Shown: in pieces, positions 41,263-48,754 of the stretch
Layout: the number at the start of each line of letters is the position of its first letter
How positions within the stretch are numbered: the first letter of the stretch is position 1
DNA from: Bacteroidales bacterium
GTDB taxonomy: Bacteria; Bacteroidota; Bacteroidia; Bacteroidales; UBA932
Direction of reading: 5' to 3'
Assembly: GCA_017509755.1 (NCBI GenBank)
Contig: JAFWOY010000017.1
Location: 1-48,917 of the forward strand
DNA: 48,917 nt
Translations under genes and position numbers: made by a program
Notes under the pieces: generated by a model
What the model was told of the DNA's origin: nothing
Databases searched by the model: none
What the model saw: the letters and a program-made list of their open reading frames with translations, nothing else

Positions 41263-41611
41263 ATGAGAAAGATACTGACATACGGTGGATATTTCGAGGC
41301 ATTCATTTCAACGCTATCAGAGACGGTTGTAAAGAAAATAGACTACGGCCTCGCTCTCCTGAAGACGCAGGAGAGAGTACCAGCGAAGTTCGTCAAGCAC
41401 ATAGAGGACGGCCTCTATGAGTTGCGGACGGAATGGGAGGGCAACATCTACCGGGTGTTTTTCATCTTCGATGGGGGCAATGTGGTTGTTGCTGTTCAAC
41501 GGCTTCCAGAAGAAAACCCGGAAGACACCGCAAAGCGAGATTGACAAGGCTAAAAGGATAAAGGAGGAATACTATGGAACACAAAAACGACAATCAGATC
41601 AGGGATTATGA
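41263..41611 (+). pseudogene. HigB/Gp49-family toxin gene with a +1 frame break
   Basis: The first frame (41263-41544, 93 aa) begins MRKILTYGGYFEAF and carries the family core HIEDGLYELRTEWEGNIYRVFF, but ends in a tail (AVQRLPEENPED) unlike the family. The missing conserved end, LFNGFQKKTRKTPQSEIDKA then KRIKEEYY, is intact in the next frame from 41492 to 41611. Removing one base, the G at 41491 after GTTGTT, restores a complete toxin of about 115 residues. The gene is therefore a recent frameshift mutant, an assembly error, or a case of programmed frameshifting. The restored frame would overlap the antitoxin start by 38 nt. Confidence 0.7.
41561..41567 (+). promoter_or_regulatory. Strong Shine-Dalgarno site before the antitoxin
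   Basis: AAGGAGG lies 6 nt before the ATG at 41574. Such a full match is unusual in this window, where most starts have none. It would favour antitoxin translation over the leaderless toxin frame. Confidence 0.6.
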
Positions 41612-41888
41612 TGCAGTCCTTGATGCCAAGTATGGCGCGCCCGGAACCCCTGAGCGGGCGCAGTTCGAAGCCGAAGCGGAGGCTTTCTACTCCGGCCAGT
41701 TGCTTCGTGATGTCCGTAAGGAGGCCGGTATGACCCAGGCGGAGGTGGCCGAGAAGATAGGAGCCCATAAGAGCTACATTTCCCGGATTGAGAACGGGCT
41801 GATAATCCCTACTGCCACTTCCTTCTTCCGCATCATCGCCGCTATGGGGATGCAGGTGCAGATAACGAAGGTTGTCGCGTCTGTGTAG
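41574..41888 (+). CDS. HigA-type XRE antitoxin (104 aa)
   Basis: The N-terminal half (DYDAVLDAKYGAPGTPERAQFEAEAEAFYSG) is of the kind found in HigA-like antitoxins. A helix-turn-helix follows (about residues 45-95: VRKEAGMTQAEVAEKIGAHKSYISRIENG, then TSFFRIIAAMG). It lies directly downstream of the HigB-like frame and is intact. The protein should bind the toxin and the locus promoter. If the toxin is truly broken, the antitoxin stands alone as a regulator or as defence against related toxins. Confidence 0.9.
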   Translation: MEHKNDNQIRDYDAVLDAKYGAPGTPERAQFEAEAEAFYSGQLLRDVRKEAGMTQAEVAEKIGAHKSYISRIENGLIIPTATSFFRIIAAMGMQVQITKVVASV

Positions 41889-41946
41889 CGGAGAAACCGA
41901 CGATTTCGGCAATTAGTACACTAAAAAAACCTTGTAATTCAAGACC

Positions 41947-41994
41947 GCTTCTGCTGCCCGGCCAGAAGCCGCGGGGGCTCGGGGGTGTCCCCCG
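41947..41994. repeat. Two short perfect inverted repeats
   Basis: GCTTCTG (41947-41953) with CAGAAGC (41963-41969), and CGGGGG (41980-41985) with CCCCCG (41989-41994). They lie between the antitoxin gene and the tRNA terminator. The role is unknown; one may help to end the toxin-antitoxin transcript. Confidence 0.45.
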
Positions 41995-42025
41995 TAGATA
42001 AAGGAGGCAGCATCGCCGCCGACTG

Positions 42026-42064
42026 GTACAAGAAAGGGCTCCTAGCAGGAGCCCTTTCTTGTAC
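42026..42064 (-). terminator. Terminator of tRNA-Leu, 17-bp perfect stem
   Basis: GTACAAGAAAGGGCTCC (42026-42042), loop TAGCA, and GGAGCCCTTTCTTGTAC (42048-42064) are perfectly complementary. The tRNA-proximal arm includes the last bases of the tRNA itself (42062-42064), so folding of the terminator and of the acceptor stem compete until processing. Confidence 0.8.
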
Positions 42065-42145
42065 CCGGAGCCGGGGTCGAACCGGCACAGCCTCGCGGCC
42101 ACTGGTGTTTGAGACCAGCGCGTCTACCGATTCCGCCATCCGGGC
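42062..42145 (-). tRNA. tRNA-Leu (anticodon CAA)
   Basis: The minus strand gives an 84-nt class II tRNA. The acceptor GCCCGGA pairs with TCCGGGT (a G-T at the first pair), and the D-arm contains AATCGGTAGACGC. The anticodon loop is CTCAAAC within the stem CTGGT/ACCAG, giving anticodon CAA. There is a long variable arm and the T-loop GGTTCGACCCC. CCA is not encoded. A consensus promoter lies upstream and a strong hairpin downstream. Confidence 0.95.
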
Positions 42146-42171
42146 TTTTGTTGCTGTTCGGTAGAACGGCG

Positions 42172-42203
42172 CAAAGGTATGTAATTTTGGGCAAGTTTAC
42201 AAA
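42172..42203 (-). promoter_or_regulatory. -33/-7 promoter of tRNA-Leu
   Basis: The minus strand has TTTG (42203-42200), a 20-bp spacer, and TACCTTTG (42179-42172), a full consensus match. The -33 box overlaps the last codons of the lipoprotein gene of the aro operon, which has no terminator of its own before the tRNA. Confidence 0.75.
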
Positions 42204-42979
42204 TTTGCCTTGGCCCAGGCGTAGATCAGGAAATTCTTGTCGCTGTTCCACGCTTCGCGGTAGAGCCGTCCCACCTCGGCCAGCCAGGCGCGGGAACGCT
42301 GCCCGTCGTCGCTGTGGCCGACATCCGCAGTTCCGCCAGCCGCGTAGTACATTTCACGCGTGGTGGAACTGATGCGGGCGTAGCGGCCGGTGTCGGGACG
42401 GATCTGCTCGTCGGTCAGGGTGAGATAGTATTCCAGCATCTCGTTGGTGGGATGCTTCTCCGCTGTCAGATAAGTCGAGTCGGCCACATAGACCGTCACG
42501 CCGTCCTTGAATACGTAGGGCTCGTAGAAACCGGCCGTGTACATGGCTTCATAGACGACGCCGCGGACGGGGAACTGCGCCCCGCTTTGCCACAAGATGA
42601 ATTTGCGGGTCTTTTCGATGTTGTCCGGGTCGAGTGCGCCCGTGGCGTCAAACACCGCGTTGACGATCCAGCGTGCCAGCTTTTCCGGCGAGGGATTCAG
42701 CATATAGACAAGCCCGCGTTTGGGCGCGCCCAGATAGATGTCATTGCCGGTGTGGTATTCATAGAGCTGGACAGGATAGCCTTCCCAGTCCGGGATCTCC
42801 GTATTTTCTCCGAGGAGATTCTCCGCCATGTAGGCGGCATCCAGCACTTTCCCGCAGCGTTCGGTCAGTGAAGCGAGGGAATCACGGTAATAGGCCTGTA
42901 CGAGCGGGTCGAGCTTCGGCCCTTTGCTGCAGCCGGCCAGCATGGCTACGGCCACCAGGAAAATGAAGAGTCTTTTCAT
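42197..42979 (-). CDS. Lipoprotein of unknown function, last gene of the aro operon (260 aa)
   Basis: The lipobox LAGC has Cys17 (MKRLFIFLVAVAMLAGC). The mature part is soluble and rich in Tyr and Trp (WEGYPVQLYEYHTGNDIYLG, REMYYAAGGTADVGHSDDGQ). I do not recognise the family. The ATG at 42979 overlaps the aroC stop by 4 nt, so the gene is translated together with the shikimate genes although it is exported; a metabolic link is not obvious. The upstream extension of the frame is not supported. Confidence 0.85.
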   Translation of the reverse strand: MKRLFIFLVAVAMLAGCSKGPKLDPLVQAYYRDSLASLTERCGKVLDAAYMAENLLGENTEIPDWEGYPVQLYEYHTGNDIYLGAPKRGLVYMLNPSPEKLARWIVNAVFDATGALDPDNIEKTRKFILWQSGAQFPVRGVVYEAMYTAGFYEPYVFKDGVTVYVADSTYLTAEKHPTNEMLEYYLTLTDEQIRPDTGRYARISSTTREMYYAAGGTADVGHSDDGQRSRAWLAEVGRLYREAWNSDKNFLIYAWAKANL

Positions 42980-43929
42980 AGGATAAGATTGGCAAAAACA
43001 CAGGCCGTCATGGCCTCGATGACAGGCGGGACACGCAGGGCGAAGCACACGTCGTGCCGGCCGGGAACAGCATAATCGATGAGGCGGCCGTGGGCAAAGT
43101 CGAAGGTGCGCTGTGGCTTGCGGATGCTGGCTGTAGGCTTGACAGCCACGCGGAAAACGACAGGATTGCCGTTGGACAAGCCGCCGTTGATGCCGCCAGC
43201 TCCGTTGCGGGCGGTGTGTCCGGCTGCGTCGATGAAAGGATCGTTATGGGCGGAACCTGTCATGCGGGCGGCGGCGAAGCCGTCGCCGAATTCGATGCCG
43301 CGCAGGCCCGGAATCGAAAAAATGGCGTGCGAGAGCAGCGATTCGAGGGAGTCGAAGAAAGGCTCGCCCAAACCGACGGGGACGCCGGTGCAGCAGCATT
43401 CGATGAGACCGCCGAGCGAATCGCCCGCGGCTGAAGCAGCTTCGAGTGCCCGGGTGACCGCCGCCGGATCCTCCGTAGAGACACCTCCGACTTCCACCAA
43501 GTGGGCTTCAATCTGCAATGGCGCGATGATTTTTTTAGCCACCACGCCAGCCGCTACCAGCGGCAGGGTCATCCGACCGGAAAACCAGCCGTCCCGCAGC
43601 GAACCATAGCGAGCCATCGCCACGAAATCGGCGTGGCCAGGCCGCGGGATGTCGGTGAAATCCTTATAGTCTTCGTCCCGGTAGTTGCGGTTGGCAAAAC
43701 GGATGGTCAGTGTCCCGTCGGAAGCGCGCAGGTCTTCTAACTGCGGCAGGTCATCCTCAATGCGAGGCGTTGTGCCGGGCGCGCCGCTTTTGCGACGGAG
43801 CAGGTCGCGGGTGAAATCTTCCGGCGCAAGTGGGAGCGCAGCCGGAACGCCGCGCAGGGTAATCCCCACGCAGGGTGCATGGGATGCGCCGAAGATTTCC
43901 AGCCGGAAGCGGGTTCCAAACGTATCCAT
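42976..43929 (-). CDS. aroC: Chorismate synthase, compact form (317 aa)
   Basis: This FMN-dependent enzyme turns EPSP into chorismate. Family marks are GASHAPCVGITLRG (active-site His in an altered GxSH motif), RPGHADF (second catalytic His), GWFSGRMT in place of GRSSARET, GGINGGLSNGNPVVFRVAVK, and GRHDVCFALRVPPVIEAM near the end. It is about 40 residues shorter than usual, and the segment that normally reads GxTTGxPI is shortened and replaced around DGTLTIRFANRNYRDEDY. The ATG at 43929 is 1 nt after the preceding stop. Probably active but divergent. Confidence 0.93.
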   Translation of the reverse strand: MDTFGTRFRLEIFGASHAPCVGITLRGVPAALPLAPEDFTRDLLRRKSGAPGTTPRIEDDLPQLEDLRASDGTLTIRFANRNYRDEDYKDFTDIPRPGHADFVAMARYGSLRDGWFSGRMTLPLVAAGVVAKKIIAPLQIEAHLVEVGGVSTEDPAAVTRALEAASAAGDSLGGLIECCCTGVPVGLGEPFFDSLESLLSHAIFSIPGLRGIEFGDGFAAARMTGSAHNDPFIDAAGHTARNGAGGINGGLSNGNPVVFRVAVKPTASIRKPQRTFDFAHGRLIDYAVPGRHDVCFALRVPPVIEAMTACVFANLIL

Positions 43930-43930
43930 G

Positions 43931-45880
43931 TCAGTGCTTCTGCAGTTTTTGGAGAATCGGCAGAAAGTCCGGGAAGGATTTTGCGATGCAATCGGTGTCG
44001 TCGATAGCGACAGGGCCTGCCGCAAACAGCGAGGCGACGGTCAGTGCCATGGCCAGGCGGTGGTCGCCGTGCGAAGAGCAGGCCGCTGCGCGCAGGCGGC
44101 GGTTCTCCTGGCCGTAGATGGTCATTTCATCGTGATCGACCGAGGTCTTGACACCCAGTTTCCGGAATTCCTGGGCAAACGTCAAGGCGCGGTTGCTTTC
44201 CTTGTTTTTGAGACGGCTGATGCCGGCCAGTACACTTTCTCCTTCGGCGAAGCATGCCATGACGAAGAGCGGGGCGAAAAGGTCGGGCGCATCCGTAATG
44301 TCATAGTAGAAGGGGCAGATGATGGAACGTCGGATGGACAGCGTCTTCTTTTCCATATCATAGAGGATGTCCGCATGATTCTGCCGGAGCAGGTTGTAGA
44401 TCACGGCATCGGACTGCCGGGAATGGAGATCCAGGCCGCGCAGCGTGAGGTCGCCGGCCAAAACACCTGCCACCAGCATCATGGCGGCGGCGCTCCAGTC
44501 GCGCTCCACCTCCAGCCCGATGACCGGCGTGATCTGCTGGCGCGGTTCGATATACCAGGTTCGCGTGCCGTCATCCTCTTCGCCTCGGCTGCGGTCGGCC
44601 AGTTCGGGGCAATCGTAGCCCGTGAGGCCGAAGAACGAACCGATATAGGTTGTCAGGTTGATATACGGCTCGCTGGTCACATTCTCGATGTGGAGGGTGC
44701 TTTCTTCGTCGCATTGGGAGAGGGCCAGCAGCAGGCCGGAGATCATCTGGGAGCCCTTTTCTCCGGAAACTTCCGCTGCGCCGGATTTCAATTGCCCTTC
44801 GATGAGGACGGGCAGATGGCCCCGGTCGGTGAAAGAGAGTTTCATGCCGAGTTTGCGCAGCGCGGCGCGGTGGTCATCAAGCCGCCGCTGCAGCAAGGTC
44901 TTATCGCCTGTGATGAGGATTGGTTTCCGCGCCAGGCCGGCCAGTGGAATGCAGAGGCGCGCGAGCAGGGCGGACTCTCCGACGAAGAGTTCGTGTCCCA
45001 GTACGCGGAGGCCGTCCCGCTGGATATCCTGGTGTCCCACGATCGTCAGCGTTGTCCCGTCCAGCTGCACATCGGCATACAGCGCCGATGCGACATCCAT
45101 GGCGGCGGCCACATCTTCACAGAGCGTCACGCCATAGAGTTTGGTCGTGCCCTGGGCCAGGGCGGCCAGCAGGATGGCCCGCTGGGCGAAACTCTTGGAG
45201 GCCGGAATCTCCGCCTCGCCTTCCAGCAGGAAATCTTCCGCGGGCAACAGATCGGCCCAGCAAGGCTGGCCCGAGGCGGTAGCGCCTTCACGGGAAGGGG
45301 CCACGAACAGGAAAGGAGCGCCTTTCTGCCAGGATTGAAAGCGCGATGCGCGGCCTTCCGGTCCCATGGCAAAGGCGAGCAGGCGGCCCGGCTCGAAATG
45401 GTCGTAGAGCGCGAGCACGGTCGCGGCGTCTTCTGCAGACTGGGCCGTGGTGACAACCTTGATGATGTCAGCCCCGGCCCTGCGCAACTGTTCGGCCGTT
45501 TGCAGGAGACGCTCCAGCGGGTCTGTACGGGAATAGTTGTGGTAGGAGAGAATGACGCGCGTGCCGTGGTTCAGCGCCAGGTTCATCAGCCAGTCGCGGG
45601 AATTTTCGGGAAATTCGGACGGGATATCCACATAGTCGGCACCCGCCAGGATGGCTGTGGTCAGCCGCCGCGCCGCAGATTCCACTTGGGAGGGCAGGGA
45701 AATGTGGTAGGTGGCTATCAGTTCCGCTTCGTGCTGGCCCGAGAAGATGTCCCGGATATCATCTTCCTCGAAATCGCAGGCATCGAGCCGGATTTCAAGG
45801 AGTGCGCCAGTGCGGGTCGCTGCCATGAACTGGCAGTAGTTGCGGCTTACATCTTTCAGGCTGTAACAGATTCTTCCCAT
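43931..45880 (-). CDS. Fusion of type I 3-dehydroquinate dehydratase and EPSP synthase (649 aa)
   Basis: This bifunctional shikimate enzyme has a type I dehydroquinase at about residues 1-215, with LEIRLDACDF, catalytic His in LSYHNY, and the Schiff-base Lys in DIIKVVTTA. From about 216 it is an EPSP synthase: IPASKSFAQRAILLAAL, SGEKGSQMISGLLLALS, DAPDLFAPLFVMACFAEG, LKNKESNR (KESDR is usual) and HGDHRLAMALTVA. The domains join without a long linker. It overlaps the aroB end by 25 nt and precedes aroC by 1 nt. The two activities are not consecutive steps, so the fusion serves co-expression or complex formation, not direct channelling. Confidence 0.95.
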   Translation of the reverse strand: MGRICYSLKDVSRNYCQFMAATRTGALLEIRLDACDFEEDDIRDIFSGQHEAELIATYHISLPSQVESAARRLTTAILAGADYVDIPSEFPENSRDWLMNLALNHGTRVILSYHNYSRTDPLERLLQTAEQLRRAGADIIKVVTTAQSAEDAATVLALYDHFEPGRLLAFAMGPEGRASRFQSWQKGAPFLFVAPSREGATASGQPCWADLLPAEDFLLEGEAEIPASKSFAQRAILLAALAQGTTKLYGVTLCEDVAAAMDVASALYADVQLDGTTLTIVGHQDIQRDGLRVLGHELFVGESALLARLCIPLAGLARKPILITGDKTLLQRRLDDHRAALRKLGMKLSFTDRGHLPVLIEGQLKSGAAEVSGEKGSQMISGLLLALSQCDEESTLHIENVTSEPYINLTTYIGSFFGLTGYDCPELADRSRGEEDDGTRTWYIEPRQQITPVIGLEVERDWSAAAMMLVAGVLAGDLTLRGLDLHSRQSDAVIYNLLRQNHADILYDMEKKTLSIRRSIICPFYYDITDAPDLFAPLFVMACFAEGESVLAGISRLKNKESNRALTFAQEFRKLGVKTSVDHDEMTIYGQENRRLRAAACSSHGDHRLAMALTVASLFAAGPVAIDDTDCIAKSFPDFLPILQKLQKH

Positions 45881-46809
45881 AGGGTGGCTTTGCCGATGTG
45901 CTCCGGGAGGACGAAGCGAAGACGGCTTCCCGAGCGTTTCTTGTCTTGCAGGATGGCGTTGCGGAGGTCTTTCTCCAGGACGGGTGGCTCAGTGGGCAGT
46001 CCGATGGCTTGGAGGTCCTCTCGGATGCGAGTGGCTTCTGCCGGGTCCATGAGGCCTTTTTCGACAGCCATGCGGGCGGCCATGACCAATCCGATCGCGA
46101 CCGCTTCACCGTGCTCGTATTGCGGGGCGCATTTCTCGATGGCATGGCCGAAGGTATGTCCCAGGTTGAGGAGCTGCCGGACGCCATGGTCTTCCGGATC
46201 TTGCTCCACCAGCGCCAGCTTGATCTCGCCGGCCCTCCGGACAAGCCATTGCGGCACTTGGGGCTTTTCGCTGCGGAACACGTTGACAGCCGCCTCATAG
46301 GCTTTGCTGTCGGCCAGGATGAAGGTCTTGAGCATTTCCGCTGCACCGCAGCGCAATTGCCGCAGCGGCAGGGTCGTCAGGAAATCCGTATCGATATACA
46401 CGAATTCCGCCGGGCGGAACGTGCCCAGCATGTTTTTGTAGCGGTCGAAATTGACGCCGTTCTTGCCGCCGAGGGCCGCATCGACCTGTGCCAGCAAGGT
46501 AGTCGGTACCAGGCCGAAACGCAGGCCGCGTTTGTAGATGGCGGCCACGAAGCCCGTGATATCGGTCGTGACGCCGCCGCCTACGCCGATCAGCATCGTA
46601 TCGCGGTCGGCTTGCAATTCGAGCAATCGGGCCGTCAGGTGTGCGACTGTCTCCAAGGTTTTGGCTTCTTCGCTGGCGTGAACCCACAGCACGGGGCAGC
46701 CCCATTTTTCGAGGCGTCCGCTGGCGCGGAAATAATCGTCGGCAATCACGACTGTTCCCGTTTTGGGGAACAGGTCGTCGATCTTGCCGTATGTGAGATT
46801 GTTGTGCAC
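45856..46809 (-). CDS. aroB: 3-Dehydroquinate synthase (317 aa)
   Basis: This NAD- and metal-dependent enzyme makes dehydroquinate from DAHP. It has the NAD-binding GVGGGVTTDITGFVAAIYKRG, then VPTTLLAQVDAALGGKNGVN, and the metal ligands Glu in CGAAEMLK, His in NLGHTFGHAIE and His in EHGEAVAIG. The start codon is GTG at 46809, 1 nt after the preceding stop; no in-frame ATG lies near. The protein is some 35-45 residues shorter than most AroB, mostly at the N-terminal half. It overlaps the downstream aroD-aroA fusion by 25 nt. Confidence 0.95.
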   Translation of the reverse strand: MHNNLTYGKIDDLFPKTGTVVIADDYFRASGRLEKWGCPVLWVHASEEAKTLETVAHLTARLLELQADRDTMLIGVGGGVTTDITGFVAAIYKRGLRFGLVPTTLLAQVDAALGGKNGVNFDRYKNMLGTFRPAEFVYIDTDFLTTLPLRQLRCGAAEMLKTFILADSKAYEAAVNVFRSEKPQVPQWLVRRAGEIKLALVEQDPEDHGVRQLLNLGHTFGHAIEKCAPQYEHGEAVAIGLVMAARMAVEKGLMDPAEATRIREDLQAIGLPTEPPVLEKDLRNAILQDKKRSGSRLRFVLPEHIGKATLWEESVTA

Positions 46810-46810
46810 G

Positions 46811-48034
46811 CTATTTCTCGATGCTGCCGGCTACGATGTTGGCGATCCGGGCGCGGAGTTTGCCGGTGCCACCCTTGTCGTGCGGGTGTACGCGATGGGC
46901 GAGCAGGATGACGGCCGTCTTGCTGTCGAGATCGATGACGACAGAAGTGCCGGTATAGCCGGTGTGGCAGATGGTCCGTGTACGGCTGAACAAATCGCCG
47001 CGCAGGCCGGCTGCCTCGCTGCGGTTGTCCCAGCCCAGGGCGCGTCCGATCCATTCGTCATTGTCGGAGGGCACCGTGGCCATCAGGTCCACAGCCATCG
47101 GGCTGAGGATGCGTTTGCCGTTGATGGCACCGCCGTTCATCAAGGCCGCGCAGATGACAGACAGGTCCTCGCAGTTCGAGAACACGCCGGCATTGCCGGA
47201 GTTGCCACCATTGGCCAGCCGGGCGAGCGGATCATGCACTTCGCCGAGGAGGCACTGGCCGTCGTCCTGCAATTCCGTCGGGGCGACGAGCGGCATCCAT
47301 TCCGGATGGCGCTCTTTCGGCATGTAACCGGTATGCTTGAGGCCGAGGGCGCCGAAAACGTTTTTCTCTGCATAGTCGCAAAGTTTCTCACCCGTGATGT
47401 TCTGCAGGATATTCTGTACGGTCACGAAGTTGAGGCAGCTGTACATATAGCCGGTCTTCGGCCGGAAATTGCGTTTGATTTCATTGGCGATGTGCCAGAT
47501 CAGCGAGTCGGGGCTGTTCACGCCAAAACGCTCCAAATAGGCGTTTGTGGCAATGTACGGCGCCAGGCCGGAGGTGTGGGTCATCACGTCCTGTACGGTG
47601 ATATAGACCTTCTCTCCCGTCGCGGGATCGATCCACGGCTTGAAGTCGGGGATATACATATCCACATCGTCAGTCAGGCGGACATAGCCGTTTTCGATGA
47701 GTTGCATGAACGAGAGCGTCGTTCCGACGCATTTGCTCACGGAAGCCAGGTCGAACATGGTTTCCGTCGTCATCGGGATGGTGTCGGGCACCACCTGTTT
47801 GTTGCCGTAGGCTTTCAGGAAGACGATCTTGTCGTCCCGCACGACAGACACGACACAACCGGGAATGTTCCCTTCTTCGATAGCCAGCGCCACTTCCCGG
47901 TCAATCTGGTTCAGTTTCTGGCTGTTCATCCCCATCGACTCAGGGGAGGCGTGTTTCAAGGTGCCATCGGGCGCCGGGGCAGCGCAGGCCGCAGCGAGTA
48001 CGGCGACTGCAAAGAAATAGAGGAGTCTTTTCAT
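46811..48034 (-). CDS. Lipoprotein serine hydrolase, class C beta-lactamase family (407 aa)
   Basis: The lipobox LAAAC has Cys17. The serine-active-site motif SxxK is SVSK at residues 98-101; the second motif region is YSCLNF and the third HTGYTGTS, all in family order. Proteins of this type are DD-peptidase-like or esterase-like enzymes acting on cell-wall peptides; resistance to beta-lactams cannot be assumed. The ATG at 48034 gives the lipoprotein signal. It heads the aro operon (1 nt before aroB) and has a full consensus promoter. Confidence 0.92.
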   Translation of the reverse strand: MKRLLYFFAVAVLAAACAAPAPDGTLKHASPESMGMNSQKLNQIDREVALAIEEGNIPGCVVSVVRDDKIVFLKAYGNKQVVPDTIPMTTETMFDLASVSKCVGTTLSFMQLIENGYVRLTDDVDMYIPDFKPWIDPATGEKVYITVQDVMTHTSGLAPYIATNAYLERFGVNSPDSLIWHIANEIKRNFRPKTGYMYSCLNFVTVQNILQNITGEKLCDYAEKNVFGALGLKHTGYMPKERHPEWMPLVAPTELQDDGQCLLGEVHDPLARLANGGNSGNAGVFSNCEDLSVICAALMNGGAINGKRILSPMAVDLMATVPSDNDEWIGRALGWDNRSEAAGLRGDLFSRTRTICHTGYTGTSVVIDLDSKTAVILLAHRVHPHDKGGTGKLRARIANIVAGSIEK

Positions 48035-48064
48035 GGTTTGCGGAATTGGGAAAACGACAAGTAA

Positions 48065-48095
48065 CAAATATACGTTTTTTTCCCGAACCCGCAAA
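48065..48095 (-). promoter_or_regulatory. -33/-7 promoter of the hydrolase-aro operon
   Basis: The minus strand has TTTG (48095-48092), a 19-bp spacer, and TATATTTG (48072-48065), 31 nt before the start at 48034. Confidence 0.75.
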
Positions 48096-48120
48096 AATTG
48101 CCGGCCCGCAAGGACCGGCA
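48093..48120 (-). terminator. Intrinsic terminator of the beta-barrel gene
   Basis: On the minus strand TGCCGGTCC, loop TTGC, and GGGCCGGCA (one G-T pair) form a 9-bp stem, then ATTTTT. Its U run overlaps the -33 box of the aro operon promoter, so termination and initiation are back to back. Confidence 0.75.
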
Positions 48121-48166
48121 GACGTTCATGATTCGGCAAGAAAGTCGGGACATCGATGTCGGGACA

Positions 48167-48691
48167 TCAGAAGATATAACCCAGCCGGAAGGAAACATAA
48201 GGGACGACTCCGGAGCCGATGGTCCATTGCGGACCGAAGGCAAACTCATGGAACCAGTGTTTTGTTTCGCTGCGGCGGATACCATACATCGGCGTGACGG
48301 AAACATTGAATGATTCGAAGTCCGGGGCATAGCCCATAATCCGTAAGGATATAAAATCAGAAGAATTGTTGTGCGTGTCCCTGCCCAACCGTTCACGGCG
48401 GTCCATACTGGTATAGTAGCGCGGTTCGACAACGATATCCGGGGCTATTGTCCAGGAAGTCTGGAATAAATTCGGGTACATCGAGATAGAAGAACCATAG
48501 CTGGCAACCCCAGCCCGGCCGATCAGCGACCAATGCGAAGCAAGCGCCTGTTCATAACTGTATTCGAGTCCCAGCAATGTCATCGACAGCGAATGATTCG
48601 AAGCAACTTGCGCATAACCCGACAAGCTCGTCATCAATAAAAGCGATGCCAGGGTGAGTTTCAGAGTCAGTTTAATCTTTTGGGTTATCAT
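48167..48691 (-). CDS. Small outer-membrane beta-barrel protein (174 aa)
   Basis: A signal peptide (MITQKIKLTLKLTLASLLLM, to SGYAQ) is followed by alternating amphipathic strands (LSMTLLGLEYSYEQAL, WSLIGRAGVASYGSS, VEPRYYTSM, FNVSVTPMYGIRR) and the C-terminal aromatic end VPYVSFRLGYIF typical of outer-membrane barrels. The size suits an 8-strand barrel. Function unknown. I chose the ATG at 48691; further upstream the frame has no signal. An 11-bp direct repeat (GTCGGGACATC at 48144-48154 and 48158-48168) lies at its stop codon. Confidence 0.85.
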   Translation of the reverse strand: MITQKIKLTLKLTLASLLLMTSLSGYAQVASNHSLSMTLLGLEYSYEQALASHWSLIGRAGVASYGSSISMYPNLFQTSWTIAPDIVVEPRYYTSMDRRERLGRDTHNNSSDFISLRIMGYAPDFESFNVSVTPMYGIRRSETKHWFHEFAFGPQWTIGSGVVPYVSFRLGYIF

Positions 48692-48754
48692 AGCTTGTTT
48701 TTTTGTTGAGTCAGTGTTTTCGTTTTCCCAGGACAGACCCGTTGCCGCTGGCCG

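Noticed and set aside
42062..42145. tRNA-Leu 3' end as attachment site of an integrated element
   Set aside because: I found no second copy of the tRNA 3' end and no integrase gene in the window, so it is not listed as an att site.
42042..42251. Minus-strand frame of 69 codons across the tRNA
   Set aside because: It translates the tRNA-Leu gene and its promoter, a common false call.
43685..46300. Plus-strand 871-codon frame opposite the aro operon
   Set aside because: It covers aroC, the aroD-aroA fusion and aroB, which are certain; the product has the composition of an antisense shadow.
46811..48034. Antibiotic resistance beta-lactamase
   Set aside because: It has the SxxK-type motifs, but the lipoprotein form and aro operon setting fit a housekeeping peptidase or esterase; resistance cannot be claimed from sequence.
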